A DNA stretch of 64,000 nucleotides from Opitutus sp. ER46 (GTDB taxonomy: Bacteria; Verrucomicrobiota; Verrucomicrobiia; Opitutales; Opitutaceae): assembly GCF_003054705.1 (NCBI RefSeq), contig NZ_QAYX01000021.1, forward strand, positions 62,001-126,000, given 5' to 3'. Each line of letters starts with the position of its first letter. The first letter of the stretch is position 1. The notes below the pieces were generated by a model, which searched no databases, was not told the DNA's origin, and saw nothing but the letters and a program-made list of their open reading frames with translations. This document shows, one piece after another, positions 63,567 through 64,000 of the stretch. The position numbers were made by a program, and so were the translations under genes.

Positions 63567-63633
63567 CCGAGATAACACGCCAAATCTGGCGTGTTATCGC
63601 CGATAACTCGCCAGATTTGGCGTGTTATCTCGG
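63567..63633. repeat. 67-bp nested palindrome
   Basis: Two perfect 25-base arms (63567-63591 and 63609-63633) flank a 17-base centre, itself a GTTATC-GCC-GATAAC palindrome. Each arm contains, with its neighbouring bases, a 12-bp palindrome GATAACACGCCA / TGGCGTGTTATC. It is AT-richer than the surroundings and could fold as one cruciform or as two adjacent hairpins. Confidence 0.9.
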
Positions 63634-63716
63634 TATGGCGCCCCGGGTCGCGGTCGAACGAACGGTGCGGCGAACGGAGGCCGCGCCAGGGCGGGCGGGG
63701 GGCGGAGCGAAGGCGC

Positions 63717-63838
63717 GGCCGGACGGAGGATAGGGCCGGGCGGAACGGCGCGGCGAGACGGCAACGCGTGGCCGAGTGGAAAGGGACGGCCAAATGGAAG
63801 GCGCGGCCGACCGGAGGATGCGGCCTAACGGAAGGACG
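63717..63838. repeat. Seven-unit 17/18-bp degenerate tandem repeat
   Basis: Units start at 63717, 63734, 63752, 63770, 63788, 63805 and 63822. Each has the form GGCC-N4-GGA followed by six or seven variable purine-rich bases (the third unit is degenerate: GGCG-N4-GGC). The array stops six bases before the stop codon of the partial gene. Confidence 0.75.
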
Positions 63839-63844
63839 CGGTCG

Positions 63845-64000
63845 TTACCGGAGGATGTTGTATTTGAAGATGGCCCACAGCGCGCGGAAGCCGTCGCGCC
63901 AGCCGATCTTCTTTCCCTCGGAATAGGTGCGGCCGTAGTAGCTGATGCCGACCTCGTAGATGGCGACGTTGAGCTTCGCCACCTTGGCGGTGATCTCGGG
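63845..64000 (-). CDS. Glycosyltransferase family 2, C-terminal end (partial)
   Basis: The last 51 codons and TAA of a minus-strand gene whose 5' part is beyond the window. Residues include EITAKVAKLNVAIYEVGISY and YYGRTYSEGKKIGWRDGFRA, ending FKYNILR. 'EV(G/P)ISY.GRT..EGKKI.W.DG..A' is the conserved end of GT2 enzymes of the DPM1/WcaA-like group, which make polyprenyl-linked sugars or extend surface glycans. Confidence 0.88.
   Translation of the reverse strand, partial: PEITAKVAKLNVAIYEVGISYYGRTYSEGKKIGWRDGFRALWAIFKYNILR

Larger units (their letters stand above)
63487..63844. other. 358-bp intergenic region with nested palindrome and minisatellite
   Basis: It separates the end of the partial glycosyltransferase (63845) from the membrane protein gene starting at 63486, both on the minus strand. 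It holds the 67-bp nested palindrome (63567-63633) and the tandem 17/18-bp repeats (63717-63838), and no credible coding frame. The promoter for the minus-strand gene block must be here. Confidence 0.6.

Noticed and set aside
63487-63844. A CRISPR-like array at the palindrome and minisatellite
   Set aside because: The repeats are contiguous or nested without unique spacers, and no cas genes are in the window.

Overview
The window is GC-rich, gene-dense bacterial DNA that looks like a chromosome of the Verrucomicrobiota, most likely the Opitutaceae. This is inferred from the combination of features, not from a marker gene. The supporting features are TonB receptors whose N-terminus reads 'VELPKFTV', a giant autotransporter-strand-repeat protein with a PEP-CTERM tail, a fused CcoN-CcoO cbb3 oxidase, serial short pilins, and a divergent membrane pyrophosphatase. 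No phage, transposase, CRISPR array or rRNA was seen. One tRNA (Leu, anticodon UAA) is present.

Layout: (1) 1-8502, the 3' end of a deoxyhypusine-synthase-like gene, then a run holding a very large CHASE/PAS hybrid histidine kinase, a DUF255 thioredoxin-fold protein, a response regulator with a C-terminal Cys4 motif, and slyX. (2) 8514-18555, a coiled-coil membrane protein, small membrane and secreted proteins, an AraC regulator, a siderophore-type TonB receptor, an EamA transporter and a second TonB receptor. The second receptor is preceded by three tandem 21-bp repeats. (3) 18896-24969, a tightly coupled hydC-hydB-hydA operon for an NAD(H)-linked [FeFe]-hydrogenase, divergent from an orphan sensor kinase. 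(4) 24986-37481, a putative NlpC/P60-like protein, the proton-pumping pyrophosphatase, a 1854-residue PEP-CTERM surface protein and a divergent Ig-repeat secreted protein. (5) 37711-48026, tRNA-Leu, a PocR-AraC regulator and a complete cbb3 oxidase operon with its assembly genes. (6) 48138-49815, a universal stress protein, nadD and rsfS. (7) 49940-64000, three tandem short pilin genes, each with its own terminator, followed by four translationally coupled multi-membrane glycosyltransferase-like genes and, on the other strand, three more glycosylation genes. A fourth minus-strand gene is cut by the window end.

How it fits together: the hydrogenase with the pyrophosphatase and the high-affinity cbb3 oxidase suggests a facultative organism that disposes of reductant as H2 when fermenting and respires at low oxygen. 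The TonB receptors, PEP-CTERM protein, pilins and glycosyltransferases make up a cell-surface programme. The most unusual pieces are as follows. HydB carries two tandem thioredoxin-like domains that have both lost their iron-sulfur cysteines, and it lacks the C-terminal ferredoxin domain. HydC has a duplicated N-terminal helical domain. Two of the three pilin promoters share a GCTCA-N4-TGAGC element. Two intergenic arrays stand out: 3 x 21 bp at 18598, and a 67-bp nested palindrome followed by seven 17/18-bp units at 63567-63838.
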